Origin: Rhodoferax sp.
GTDB lineage: Bacteria > Pseudomonadota > Gammaproteobacteria > Burkholderiales > Burkholderiaceae_C
Direction of reading: 5' to 3'
DNA length: 64,000 bases
NCBI GenBank assembly: GCA_024236015.1
Contig: JACKLK010000001.1
Location: 620,001 to 684,000 of the forward strand
Below, one piece after another: positions 36,193 through 44,893 of this stretch. The notes under the pieces were generated by a model that saw only the letters and a program-made list of their open reading frames with translations, did no database searches and was not told the DNA's origin. Both the position numbers and the translations under genes were made by a program. Within the stretch, counting starts at the first letter, position 1. Each line of letters starts with the position of its first letter.

Positions 36193-36409
36193 ATCGTTGT
36201 TGCGAAAAGATGACAAGGCCAGCGTTCGGTCGAAGCCGTCGCTGTCCGGGAACGCGCCAGGGGCGTTTTCGGTCTGTCCCGACACTACCCTGCATGCGTG
36301 CTCCAGAAAGTGCCGCCAGGAGGCCAGCAAGGACCAGCTGCAATGCGGTGGTGATTCGGGTACCTCTCTGACGGACTCGACTGGCTGCAAGGCAGCGATC
36401 AGAGGTTTG

Positions 36410-38200
36410 TCACGCCAGTACGTCTGAACTGCCCGGTTGCCTAGAGGGCGAACGTCCGCCAGTTCTACGTCGGACCGCAGCAAGGGCGGCAAGCGCGAGC
36501 CCCGTGAGCGCTAGGCTGGAGGCTGTTGGCACTTGGTTGCTGTCTCCCGGACCTTGGACGAATTGCACCTCCAAATTTTTTCGAAGCCCCTGGAACGTGA
36601 CAGAGTACGGGTCCCCTGCCAGCGTTGGGTCCATGCTGAAAATCGACAACTCGTCCCAATCTAGAAAGCCAACTTCGAAAATCGGCAATAGCTCAGGAAA
36701 GAACGTTTCTAGTGCGATTTCGGAATTGCCGCTTGAGTCGACAAACAGATGAATCCCTGCGTCGGCTCCGAACCTGAAACTGTCGGCAATATATATTTGA
36801 TCCATGCCCGAAGCGAGGCGTTCGAGTTTCAGTACGCCGGACTGCATATCTACGTCTCCCGTGAACCGCATGAATCCGGGCGAAAAGCCGGGGTCTAAAA
36901 CTGTTTCAATTCCTTCAATAAGAATGTCTGTGCCGCGTATGTCTGCGTTGCCGGACATTGTCGTGTTTTCAATCCGAACGGCTACATTCAATCCGTTGAG
37001 GACGGAAGTGCCTTGAAAAACAACGAATGAGTTATTGAAGCGAAGGACTGGCATCGGGCCAAAGTCAGGTTTTGGCTGCGTGTAAAGCGTCGAGTCGGTA
37101 AGTGCGATCCTGGCTATATTGGCCTCCAGACTTTTGAACTGCACCGACGAGTTAGTCAGGTTCAGCCGCGCACCACCTGACAGGCTCCCTCCCTGTAGCA
37201 CTGCGAGGCCCGTATTGACTAGGTCAATCGATCCGCCTTCGTTCGCCGTAAGGGTCCCAACAAATTTGGTACTCTGCATGTCAGTGAGCGCAAGGCCGCT
37301 CAATGGTCCCTGAATCGTTATTGCTCCGATACCAGGCCAACCGTCACCGATTGGTGCCTGAGTCACATTGCTAAGAGAAACATTACCAGCAAAGTACCCA
37401 GCTTCGAAATCTGCAGTGGCCGACAGGCCGCGCAAGTCTGCCAATACGGCGATGTCCGCAGTCGAAGGTAGATAGCGGCCACCGATCGCAGGGGCTTTGG
37501 TCATCATGGAGTTGTCGAGCGACAAGGTGCCCGACAAGGGCCCCGAAAGGGAGAAATGCGTCCCCTCATTGAAAACATTGTCGATAGGCAATATGGTGCC
37601 AGCGTAACGACCGGTCGACAGGGTATAAGTGCCTGCAGCAAGGTCTTTGAACCCTAATTGGTGGCCAAGTTCGTGAAGAGCCACAGAAAACAGGTCGTAT
37701 CGGTCGATAACCGAGGTGTCGTTTAAGCTAGGCCCAAGGGCCCTGCCTGTGGTCATCACTCCAGAGCCAATACTTCCGACGTTGGGCGGCTGGTAGGCGA
37801 ATTCTTCATGGCTGAATGGCGTTCCGTCCAGAAACCATTTCTGCGAGTTCGAGAAAAGGATGTTATTTCCCAAACCGGATGTTGCTATTTTGAGGCCCGG
37901 CGCCCAGCCGTATTCGACGTGGAGGTTCACTCTGCCGTCAAAAATATCGTTGTAATAAGCGGCTGCAGCCTGCATGACGGAGTCGATTGTTCCAGTGCCC
38001 GAGGTCCCAGACGGGTCGGTGAGCGAGACTGGAGACCGTGAGACCGTAAGCTCTGACAATGCTGGTGACGCTGCCAGTATGCACGCAATCATTGTCCCTA
38101 AGAAGCGGCCAGTACTCTTGGTAAGTTGACGATGAAAGCGATATGCCCGACAGGTGTCATTGCAATTGGGTAAAGGACAGGCTTCTTGCAAATAGATCAT
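36410..38200 (-). CDS. Exported zincin metalloprotease with PEP-CTERM-like tail
   Basis: 596 residues. A hydrophobic export segment (residues 36-49) lies behind an unusually long basic N-terminus. VALHELGHQLGFKD (174-187) is a HExxHxxGxxD zinc site of the metzincin-like type (His176, Glu177, His180, likely Asp186). The middle (about 250-500) is beta-repeat-like, with many Asn, Gly and Thr. The C-terminus VPTASSLALTGLALAALAAV plus RRRT mimics a PEP-CTERM sorting signal, but with PTA where PEP is expected, and a 15-residue tail follows the arginines. GC content is below the neighbours, which suggests transfer. Confidence 0.82.
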   Translation of the reverse strand: MIYLQEACPLPNCNDTCRAYRFHRQLTKSTGRFLGTMIACILAASPALSELTVSRSPVSLTDPSGTSGTGTIDSVMQAAAAYYNDIFDGRVNLHVEYGWAPGLKIATSGLGNNILFSNSQKWFLDGTPFSHEEFAYQPPNVGSIGSGVMTTGRALGPSLNDTSVIDRYDLFSVALHELGHQLGFKDLAAGTYTLSTGRYAGTILPIDNVFNEGTHFSLSGPLSGTLSLDNSMMTKAPAIGGRYLPSTADIAVLADLRGLSATADFEAGYFAGNVSLSNVTQAPIGDGWPGIGAITIQGPLSGLALTDMQSTKFVGTLTANEGGSIDLVNTGLAVLQGGSLSGGARLNLTNSSVQFKSLEANIARIALTDSTLYTQPKPDFGPMPVLRFNNSFVVFQGTSVLNGLNVAVRIENTTMSGNADIRGTDILIEGIETVLDPGFSPGFMRFTGDVDMQSGVLKLERLASGMDQIYIADSFRFGADAGIHLFVDSSGNSEIALETFFPELLPIFEVGFLDWDELSIFSMDPTLAGDPYSVTFQGLRKNLEVQFVQGPGDSNQVPTASSLALTGLALAALAAVRRRTGGRSPSRQPGSSDVLA

Positions 38201-38347
38201 TTGGAAGTCCTCAGAATGCCATAGCTGACTGGCTGCGATGAATCGCTCCGTGTTTTTGGGAGGCGCCTGTCGCCCAACGACAGAAAGCGCAACCTAAAGA
38301 AACACTGCCTCTGTTCCTGGGCTTGATGGTCGGACTGCGTGCCTTAA

Positions 38348-38932
38348 CTAACGCGCACGTCGTTTGTTCGCGACGACGACTCCAACCAAGCCGAGCACCA
38401 GCAGTGGAAGCATGCCGGGTTCGGGCACGGAGTGCGAAGTTGTAAAGCTGACACGAGCTCTGTCCGTTCCATTCCAGACCCCACCACCCCTAAACGTGAT
38501 CGAGTTGGACGTGAAGGTAGCTGAACTGGCGGCTGGACCCGTTCCCATAGAGCCGCGCCCCCCCAAAAAGTCGTCGAAGCTTGTCACCGTGACGCTGGTA
38601 ATCGAACCATTCATGCCGACCCAGTCCATGTCTGAGATGGTGATGTAAGAGCTGCCAAGCAACGGGAGAGTTTCCCCTCCGATATTCGCGGTCGTGAAAT
38701 CAATGTAGGTTTCCTCAATGTCAATTGTGATTCCGCGACCACCGCCGATGGTGATCTGGAATTCAGGGCCGCCGACTGCGACCGTATTTGAGTTTCGGTC
38801 GAGGCTCCAGTCGGAGGAGGGAACACTGAAGGACGCGGTTACGGTGTCACCAACCAGCGATGCGTGTACCGACGTACCAAGCAGCGATATCAGTGCCCCC
38901 AGCACCAAACCACTAAGTGACTTCTTATTCAT
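38348..38932 (-). CDS. PEP-CTERM sorting-domain protein
   Basis: 194 residues. A signal peptide (MNKKSLSGLVLGALISLLGTSVHA) is followed by a beta-rich body (DTVTASFSVPSSDWSLDRNSN) and a canonical PEP-CTERM tail: VPEPGMLPLLVLGLVGVVVA then NKRRAR. Such proteins are processed by exosortase/EpsH and linked to extracellular polysaccharide. No exosortase gene is in the window. AGAGAGG precedes ATG 38932. It lies 147 bases upstream of the zincin gene on the same strand. Confidence 0.88.
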   Translation of the reverse strand: MNKKSLSGLVLGALISLLGTSVHASLVGDTVTASFSVPSSDWSLDRNSNTVAVGGPEFQITIGGGRGITIDIEETYIDFTTANIGGETLPLLGSSYITISDMDWVGMNGSITSVTVTSFDDFLGGRGSMGTGPAASSATFTSNSITFRGGGVWNGTDRARVSFTTSHSVPEPGMLPLLVLGLVGVVVANKRRAR

Positions 38933-38998
38933 TGGCTTGCCTCTCTTGTTTGTTGTGCTTGACAGGCAAGGGCCCACCCTGGCTGTCCAACCGAGCAA

Positions 38999-39345
38999 GC
39001 AAATTTCGCGCCGAAGACCCTTTCTCGCAGCAATTCATGGGCTTGGCTTATGAGTGTCAAAATTCTTGACTCGAAATGTAAAAATATTCGACACCCTTCG
39101 GGCCGAGAACTCAGGCAGGGGTAGATCAAAAATAGGAGCAGGCTTTGACAAGCGAGTCGAATGGCGATTGGGTTGCCAGATGTCGATCTTGAACAACAGT
39201 CGTCAGTGTTCAGTGGTTAAGCGATAGGCCGGAAACGGACAACGGATATGACTTAGACCCAGAATTTGCAGCCCCAGACCGCAACGAGCATGGCCCATAG
39301 CCAGCGAAAGTTGCATTTGAAGCCAACATCACCGAAATCGCCCGA
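38999..39345. other. AT-richer intergenic region
   Basis: 347 bases between the divergent PEP-CTERM gene and the nuclease-like gene. It probably contains both promoters. No RNA gene, terminator or clear inverted repeat was seen. A frame-blocking TAG at 39298 bounds the upstream extension of the nuclease-like gene. Confidence 0.5.
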
Positions 39346-40374
39346 TTGAATCGGATGCTTGCGGGGCACCTGCGGCAAAAATTCAATTTCAAGCATAGCC
39401 GAGATATCGGTTATCCCTCCGGCCACTTTCGAAACGATGTCTATTTTGAGCATCGCGCCGGAGAGGCCGTGCGCGCTTGGTCGCCCTACGTCGAGGGAGA
39501 CAAGCTGGGCAACTTCATGCTTACCGGCGATCCAGGTTCTTCTAGAACAATGGTGATCGACGTCCAGCTAAATTTTCCCGCGACAAAGTACCATCGCCTC
39601 ATTGCAGGCGCATTCGTCAAGGACGAATATGGCGACATTTTCGTTGCGCACCGCGGAAAGCTGACTAAAGGAAAGGCGGGCCTGCCCAAAGACAGAGTAT
39701 TTAGGGAGTTCGCTGCTCGAACGGTGTATGCAGACGATGACGGCCAGGTCTCGCGACTCATCCTTCTGTCGGCGCTTGATGATCCCGAATTGGCTGACCG
39801 CTTATGGGCATTTGCCGCAGAGGCCCGCGAGGTCGCCATACGAATCAGCCTCGAAGGCGACACCGAAAATGAAGCACAGGGCTCGCCTGCGGGCCGCGGC
39901 GAGGCGGCGACCGACCGTGGCGGTAGAGGGGCACGGATTGAGCCGAAGGACCCAGTGTTGAAGCTGCGGGACTACTTTGACGAGTACGCTGGCGAGGGGC
40001 GGTCAAAGGGGCACGGCGGCGGCCGACGTACCGTCGAGCACGGGGACGTAGTGCGATCGTTGGAGCAACTGCTGCGGTCAAAGGGAAAAACACAGAAAGC
40101 CCAGGCCATAGACTTGGCTGTCGTCCGCGGTGATGTCTTGTTGTTCGAGGTGAAGACCACTTCGGGAACCACCGACGTCTATACGGGTGTTGGCCAATTG
40201 TTCATACACGGCGAATGCATCCGCGAGATGCTCAAACTACCGGTGCGGCGATTCCTAGTGCTCCCTGATCAGCCTCGCGCTAGCCACGGCAAACACCTTC
40301 GTGAAAAAGCTGGTATCCATGTGGTCACGTTTGCAAAGCACGGCAGCTCTTATCAGTTCTACGACTTGCCTTGA
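39346..40374 (+). CDS. Orphan PD-(D/E)XK nuclease-like protein (possible defence or restriction gene)
   Basis: 342 residues. The C-terminal third has AIDLAVVRGDVLLFEVKTTS (Asp256, Glu268-x-Lys270) and then VGQL (Gln284), the core of a PD-(D/E)XK endonuclease fold. The N-terminal half (residues 1-170) is a separate domain of unknown type, with YGDIFVAHRGKLTKGKAG resembling segments of modified-base-reading restriction proteins; that similarity is weak. A low-complexity Gly/Arg linker joins them. The start is uncertain: TTG 39346 or ATG 39355, with no good ribosome site. No methylase partner is present. Confidence 0.72.
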   Translation: MNRMLAGHLRQKFNFKHSRDIGYPSGHFRNDVYFEHRAGEAVRAWSPYVEGDKLGNFMLTGDPGSSRTMVIDVQLNFPATKYHRLIAGAFVKDEYGDIFVAHRGKLTKGKAGLPKDRVFREFAARTVYADDDGQVSRLILLSALDDPELADRLWAFAAEAREVAIRISLEGDTENEAQGSPAGRGEAATDRGGRGARIEPKDPVLKLRDYFDEYAGEGRSKGHGGGRRTVEHGDVVRSLEQLLRSKGKTQKAQAIDLAVVRGDVLLFEVKTTSGTTDVYTGVGQLFIHGECIREMLKLPVRRFLVLPDQPRASHGKHLREKAGIHVVTFAKHGSSYQFYDLP

Positions 40375-40526
40375 CCTGCCAGTGACGCTGTGTGTTCTAG
40401 GTTTGGTTGGAGTGTCGGTAGCGGCAAGTCCGAGGTTCTTTGAGCATGGAGCGGCTGTGCCTACGGTCGCAGCGGCTGCTCCGGTAGCCAGGCGCGTGTA
40501 GCCGTGGTTCTAATGGATGACCTTGT

Positions 40527-40583
40527 TGGTGCCGGGGACGGGAATCGAACCCGTACGCAGCCTCTCAGCAAGCGGCGGATTTT
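40527..40583 (-). pseudogene. 3' half of a tRNA-Leu gene (recombination scar)
   Basis: The minus strand contains a complete T-arm (ACGGG TTCGATT CCCGT), the acceptor 3' strand CCCCGGC, discriminator A and encoded CCA, preceded by a long variable-arm-like segment and AAAATCCGCCGC from the anticodon side. No matching 5' acceptor GCCGGGG is found upstream on that strand. The discriminator A and long variable arm point to tRNA-Leu. Such halves are left by tRNA-targeting integrases. Confidence 0.65.
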
Positions 40584-40758
40584 CATCACACCACGGTTTT
40601 CACCGCCAGCCGGAGTTGTTCGTGCGCTGGACGATGCCTTCGCCATGACGTTGCCGCCGTGGGCGCCTGGCCTCGCACCCCATCTAGACAAGAATCGTCT
40701 ATGTCAGCAGACCTCGCTCAATTTGCCTACACGGGTGCCTACATGACTCAAAATCGAA

Positions 40759-40789
40759 AAAGCCCGCTATCTTTACAGTAGCGGGCTTT
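40759..40789 (-). terminator. Rho-independent terminator of tRNA-Asn
   Basis: An 11-bp perfect stem, AAAGCCCGCTA / TAGCGGGCTTT, with a 9-base loop; on the minus strand it ends in TTTTT. It lies 21 bases after the tRNA-Asn 3' end. With T-runs on both sides it can also act on the plus strand. Confidence 0.9.
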
Positions 40790-40810
40790 CCAGTTGCCGT
40801 AAGGCTTATT

Positions 40811-40886
40811 TGGCTCCTCGACCTGGGCTCGAACCAGGGACCTACGGATTAACAGTCCGGCGCTCTACCGACTGAGCTATCGAGGA
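40811..40886 (-). tRNA. tRNA-Asn (anticodon GTT)
   Basis: 76 bases including an encoded CCA. The acceptor TCCTCGA pairs with TCGAGGA, discriminator G. The D-arm is GCTC AGTCGGTA GAGC, the anticodon loop CTGTTAA with GTT, and the T-arm CTGG TTCGAGC CCAG. All arms fold; the first pair of the anticodon stem looks mismatched by eye. Confidence 0.97.
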
Positions 40887-40932
40887 ACAAGCCCAAGAGT
40901 ATAACAACACTTTTGGGCGATTTTTCCCAGGG

Positions 40933-42057
40933 TCAGTCAAAAACTGGGGTGTCGACGCCCAAAACTTTGTGCAGTTTCGGGCTGGTGGTCGTGTACTGCA
41001 GGTGGATCTTCTTTTCCGGGAACACGAACGGGGCCGCGGCGAAGGCGGCGAGGGCGCATTCGTGGAAACCGCTGAGGATCAGCTTCTTCTTGCCCGGGTA
41101 GACGTTGATGTCGCCCACGGCGAAGATGCCCGGCACGCTGGTGCTGAATTTCTCGGTGTCGACCTTGAGCTGCTTGCGCTCGATGTCCAGGCCCCACTCG
41201 GCGATCGGGCCGAGCTTGGGGCTCAGGCCGAAGAACACCAGCAGCATGTCCAGCGGCACGACGCGGGTCACGGCGTCGCCGCCGGTGACCTTGACGCCGG
41301 TCATGCGGCCGTCCTTTTCCTCGACGCCGGTGACCTGGCCGACGATGAACTGCATCTCGTAGGCATCGCACAACTCGCGCATCTTGGCCACGCTGGCCGG
41401 CGCGGCCTTGAAGCCGTCGCGGCGGTGGATCAGGATCACGCTCTCGGCCTTGTTCGGGCCTTCGGCGACGAAGTTCAGCACCCAGTCCAGTGCCGAGTCG
41501 CCCCCACCGACGATGACCAGGTTCTTGCCCGCGAAATCAGCCGGGTTCTTGACCCGGTAGAACAGCTGGGAGTCCTGGAACTTGTCCAGGCCGTCGACCT
41601 TGAGCAGCCGCGGCTGGAACGCGCCGACGCCGGCGGCAATGAAGATGGTCTTGGTCAGGAAGCTCGTGCCCTTGGAGGTCTGCACGAAGAAACGCCCGTC
41701 GTCCTGCTTCTCGACCACGGTCACTTCCTGGCCGAAGTGGAACACCGCGCCGAACGGCTCGATCTGCTTGAGCAGCGAGTCGGTCAGTTCCTGCCCGGTG
41801 CACACCGGCACGGCGGGAATGTCGTAGATCGGCTTGTCGGGATACAGCTCCACGCACTGGCCGCCGGGATAGGCGAGCGAGTCGATGACATGCGCCTTGA
41901 TCTCCAGCAGGCCGAGCTCGAACACCTGGAACAGGCCCACCGGGCCGGCGCCGACGATGACGGCGTCGGTCTCGATCGCGCCCTCCGTGTTGCGGGCGGG
42001 AGGTCCTTCGTGGGCGAGGGCCGTATTGATCACTTCTTGGTTCAGATGAGGTTCCAT
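40933..42057 (-). CDS. Ferredoxin-NADP reductase (thioredoxin-reductase-like type)
   Basis: 374 residues. DAVIVGAGPVGLFQVFELGLL is the FAD site (GxGxxG) and VIVGGGDSALDWVLNFV the NAD(P) site, and the C-terminal GIFAVGDINVYPGKKKLILSG carries the GD FAD contact. The CxxC redox pair of thioredoxin reductase is absent, the hallmark of the YumC-like ferredoxin-NADP reductases. It lies 78 bases after the ferredoxin gene on the same strand. Confidence 0.92.
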   Translation of the reverse strand: MEPHLNQEVINTALAHEGPPARNTEGAIETDAVIVGAGPVGLFQVFELGLLEIKAHVIDSLAYPGGQCVELYPDKPIYDIPAVPVCTGQELTDSLLKQIEPFGAVFHFGQEVTVVEKQDDGRFFVQTSKGTSFLTKTIFIAAGVGAFQPRLLKVDGLDKFQDSQLFYRVKNPADFAGKNLVIVGGGDSALDWVLNFVAEGPNKAESVILIHRRDGFKAAPASVAKMRELCDAYEMQFIVGQVTGVEEKDGRMTGVKVTGGDAVTRVVPLDMLLVFFGLSPKLGPIAEWGLDIERKQLKVDTEKFSTSVPGIFAVGDINVYPGKKKLILSGFHECALAAFAAAPFVFPEKKIHLQYTTTSPKLHKVLGVDTPVFD

Positions 42058-42135
42058 GTTGACGATTTCTTCTTCATTGTGCAGCGGCCCGTCGAGGGCC
42101 GCCAGTGGTGCGCAACGAACAAGACGCGGGGGGCT

Positions 42136-42465
42136 TCAGCGCTCGAGCAGGCTGAGCTTGTCGGTCTTGTCCTTCCAGTCGTCCGCGTCGGGCAGCGGGT
42201 CCTTGCGTTTGGTGATGCTTTTCCAGGTCGGCAGCTTGGCCAGTTCGGCGTTGAGTGCCGTCATGTGCTGCTGGTCCGCGGGTACGTCTTCCTCGGCATA
42301 GATGGCATTGACCGGGCATTCGGGAATACACACGGCACAGTCGATGCACTCGTCCGGATCGATGGTGAGGAAGTTCGGGCCCTCGCGGAAACAGTCGACG
42401 GGGCATACATCGACGCAGTCGGTGTATTTGCACTTGATGCAGGCTTCGGTGACGGTATGGGTCAT
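42136..42465 (-). CDS. fdxA: 7Fe ferredoxin FdxA
   Basis: 109 residues. CIKCKYTDCVDVCPVDC (Cys9 to Cys25) and CIDCAVCIPECPVNAI (Cys40 to Cys50) bind one [3Fe-4S] and one [4Fe-4S] cluster, as in Azotobacter FdI. The C-terminal extension (LPTWKSITKRKDPLPDADDW) is that of FdxA. With the reductase downstream it forms a simple electron-transfer unit that could feed the sulfite reductase encoded 3.6 kb away. Confidence 0.95.
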   Translation of the reverse strand: MTHTVTEACIKCKYTDCVDVCPVDCFREGPNFLTIDPDECIDCAVCIPECPVNAIYAEEDVPADQQHMTALNAELAKLPTWKSITKRKDPLPDADDWKDKTDKLSLLER

Positions 42466-42569
42466 TTTTCTGGATGGGTGTCGAGCGGGTCGGAACCCAT
42501 GATTTTATGGGCTTTCATCAACCACCCCGCTCGGGCGGCCTTCACAGCGCCGCTCTTGTTTGCCATGGG

Positions 42570-43961
42570 TCAATGCAGCAGCGCCGCTCCGGCGGTCTTG
42601 TGGCTGGCCACATCGACCAGTACCAGGGCTCCGAGCGCACGTGAAACACCATACGGCAACACCGCGATCGGCGCCTGCAGCGCCAGCTCCACCTCGCCGA
42701 TGGTGTTGGTGCCGAGCTGCTCCGCACCACGGCGTTCGAGCGTGTGCACGTCGAGCTGGTGGCCGATGCGTGTCACCCGTGCCTTGACCCAGCGATGCCC
42801 GTGCACCGCCCAGTACGTGCGCCCCACCTGCAGCGGCTCGTCGTCGAGCCAGGCCACGGTGGCCACCACCTCGCGCCGGCTCGCGAACGGTTCGGACCGG
42901 TCGTCATGGGCCAGCAGCCAGTCGCCACGCGACACGTCGACCTGGCGATCCAGCACCAGGCCGGCGCTGCGTCCGGCGGCCACCTGGTCAACCGGGCGCC
43001 GGGCATGGTCGAGCACCCGGGTCACGGTCGCGACCTGGCCCCCGGGCATAACGGCGACCCGTTGGCCGGCGGCCAGCTGGCCGGTGGCGACGCGGCCCCA
43101 GAACACCCGGTGGCCGTTTCCGGCGGAGGCGCCGGCGCCGTTGTCGTCGGCCAGTTTTTCGACCCATTGCACCGGGAACGCCGGCGCGACGGTGGTCTCG
43201 GTCGAGGTGGCCGGAAGTTGTTCGAGCAGCTCGAGCAGCCCGGGCCCGCGGTAGCCGCACCAGCCCGCATCGGCGCGGGCCACGTTGTTGCCGTGCAGCG
43301 CCGAGATCGGCACGATGCCGGCCAGCGCAATGTCGGCCTCGCGTGCGAACGACTCCAGCGCGTGGCGGATGTTGGCGAACGCCAGCGCCGCATCGGCCAC
43401 GGCGTCGAGCTTGTTGACGGCGAACACGATCGAGGGCACGCGCAACAGCCGCGCCAGCAGGCTGTGGCGCCGCGTCTGGGGCAACAGCTGGTGATGCTCC
43501 TGCGATGGCGCGGCATCGCCGTGCCAGGCCAGCTTGGTCGCGTCGACCAGCACCACCGCGGCGTCGGCGCTGCTGGCGGCCGTGACCATGTTGCGGGTGT
43601 ATTGCTCATGGCCCGGCGCGTCGCCGATGATGAACTTGCGCCGCGCGGTCGAGAAATAACGATACGCCACGTCGATCGTGATGCCTTGTTCGCGTTCGGC
43701 CGACAGGCCGTCGGTGAACTGCGCCAGGTCGACGGCGCCGCTGCGCGAGACGCTGGCGAGCTGGTCCTGCAGCACGCTGCGGCTGTCGAGCAGCAGGCGG
43801 CCGATCAGCGTGCTCTTGCCATCGTCGACCGAGCCGCAGGTGATGAAGCGCAGCGCGGGGCGCGTGTCTTCGGCGGTCGCGGCCGCGACGGTGTTCGCCG
43901 GCTCGGCGGTCGTGTCCTGCGCCGGTTGCGGCGCATCCAGCAGTTCCATCAGCAGGTCCAT
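42570..43961 (-). CDS. cysN: Sulfate adenylyltransferase subunit 1 (GTPase)
   Basis: 463 residues. GSVDDGKST (43-51), DAPGHEQY (114-121) and NKLD are the GTPase motifs. CysN drives sulfate activation by CysD through GTP hydrolysis. There is no APS-kinase (CysC) fusion at the C-terminus, so sulfate reduction should go through APS directly, matching the iron-sulfur CysH. The start overlaps the cysD stop by one base (TGATG). It is the last gene of the operon. Confidence 0.95.
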   Translation of the reverse strand: MDLLMELLDAPQPAQDTTAEPANTVAAATAEDTRPALRFITCGSVDDGKSTLIGRLLLDSRSVLQDQLASVSRSGAVDLAQFTDGLSAEREQGITIDVAYRYFSTARRKFIIGDAPGHEQYTRNMVTAASSADAAVVLVDATKLAWHGDAAPSQEHHQLLPQTRRHSLLARLLRVPSIVFAVNKLDAVADAALAFANIRHALESFAREADIALAGIVPISALHGNNVARADAGWCGYRGPGLLELLEQLPATSTETTVAPAFPVQWVEKLADDNGAGASAGNGHRVFWGRVATGQLAAGQRVAVMPGGQVATVTRVLDHARRPVDQVAAGRSAGLVLDRQVDVSRGDWLLAHDDRSEPFASRREVVATVAWLDDEPLQVGRTYWAVHGHRWVKARVTRIGHQLDVHTLERRGAEQLGTNTIGEVELALQAPIAVLPYGVSRALGALVLVDVASHKTAGAALLH

Positions 43962-44893
43962 CAGAAGTACCCCTCTTTCTTGCGGTTTTCCATCGACGCA
44001 TCCGAGGTCCGGTCGTCCATGCGGGTCGCCCCCCGTTCCGAGATGTCGGTGCCCAGGGTCTCGATGACCACTTCGGCGGCGCTGGCGGCCAGGCTGGCCA
44101 CCGGGCAGGTGCAGGTGATGTCGCCCACGGTGCGGAAACGCACGTCGCGTTGTTCCACCGTCTCGCCGTCGCGCGCCGGCGTCAGCTCGGTCACCGGCAC
44201 CAGCATGCCCTTGCGCTCGACCACGTCGCGCCGGTGGCTGTAATACAGCGCCGGCAGGCCGACGTGTTCGCGCTCGATGTATTGCCACACGTCGAGTTCG
44301 GTCCAGTTCGAGATCGGGAACACGCGGAAATGCTCGCCCGGCTTGAGCCGGGTGTTGAACTGCGTCCACAACTCGGGGCGCTGGTCCTTGGGTTGCCACT
44401 GGCCGAACTGGTCGCGGTGCGAGAAGATGCGCTCCTTGGCACGGGCCTTTTCCTCGTCGCGCCGGGCGCCGCCGATCAGCGCGTCGAAACCGAATTCCTC
44501 GATCGCCTCGAGCAGCGTCACCGACTGGTGCACGTTGCGCGATTCGCCCGGGTGCGACAGGCGCACCGTACCGCGCGCCATCGAGTCCTCGACGCTGCGC
44601 ACGATCAGCCTGGCCTGCAGTTCCGCGGCGCGCTGGTCACGGAAATCGGTCACTTCCGGGAAGTTGTGGCCGGTGTCGATCATCAGCAGCGGGTACGGAA
44701 TGCGGCCGATGCCGAAGGCCTTCTCGGCGCACTTGAGCAGCACCAGCGAATCCTTGCCGCCCGAGAACAGCAGGGCCGGGCGCTCGAATGCCGCCGCCAC
44801 CTCGCGCAGGATGAAGATCGTCTCTTCTTCCAGGGCGTCCAGGTGCTGGTTGCTCAGCTGGGCCAGCAGGGCCGGTTCGGTACGTGCGTTCAT
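43961..44893 (-). CDS. cysD: Sulfate adenylyltransferase subunit 2
   Basis: 310 residues. LLFSGGKDSLVLL (SGGKDS, 44-49) is the PP-loop of the ATP sulfurylase catalytic subunit, and ERKGMLVPVTELTPARDGE and GDITCTCPVAS are CysD-specific. It makes APS from sulfate and ATP with CysN. ATG 44893 overlaps the cysH stop (ATGA). Confidence 0.96.
   Translation of the reverse strand: MNARTEPALLAQLSNQHLDALEEETIFILREVAAAFERPALLFSGGKDSLVLLKCAEKAFGIGRIPYPLLMIDTGHNFPEVTDFRDQRAAELQARLIVRSVEDSMARGTVRLSHPGESRNVHQSVTLLEAIEEFGFDALIGGARRDEEKARAKERIFSHRDQFGQWQPKDQRPELWTQFNTRLKPGEHFRVFPISNWTELDVWQYIEREHVGLPALYYSHRRDVVERKGMLVPVTELTPARDGETVEQRDVRFRTVGDITCTCPVASLAASAAEVVIETLGTDISERGATRMDDRTSDASMENRKKEGYF

Larger units (their letters stand above)
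40375..40810. other. Non-coding segment with tRNA scar and terminator
   Basis: 436 bases, of which only the tRNA-Leu scar (40527-40583) and the tRNA-Asn terminator (40759-40789) are explained. A frame reading GAGDGNRTRT across the scar is a translation of tRNA sequence and not a protein gene. Confidence 0.6.

Noticed and set aside
40504..40746. 80-codon frame reading LVGAGDGNRTRT
   Set aside because: This string is the translation of tRNA 3'-end sequence, a known false-gene pattern.
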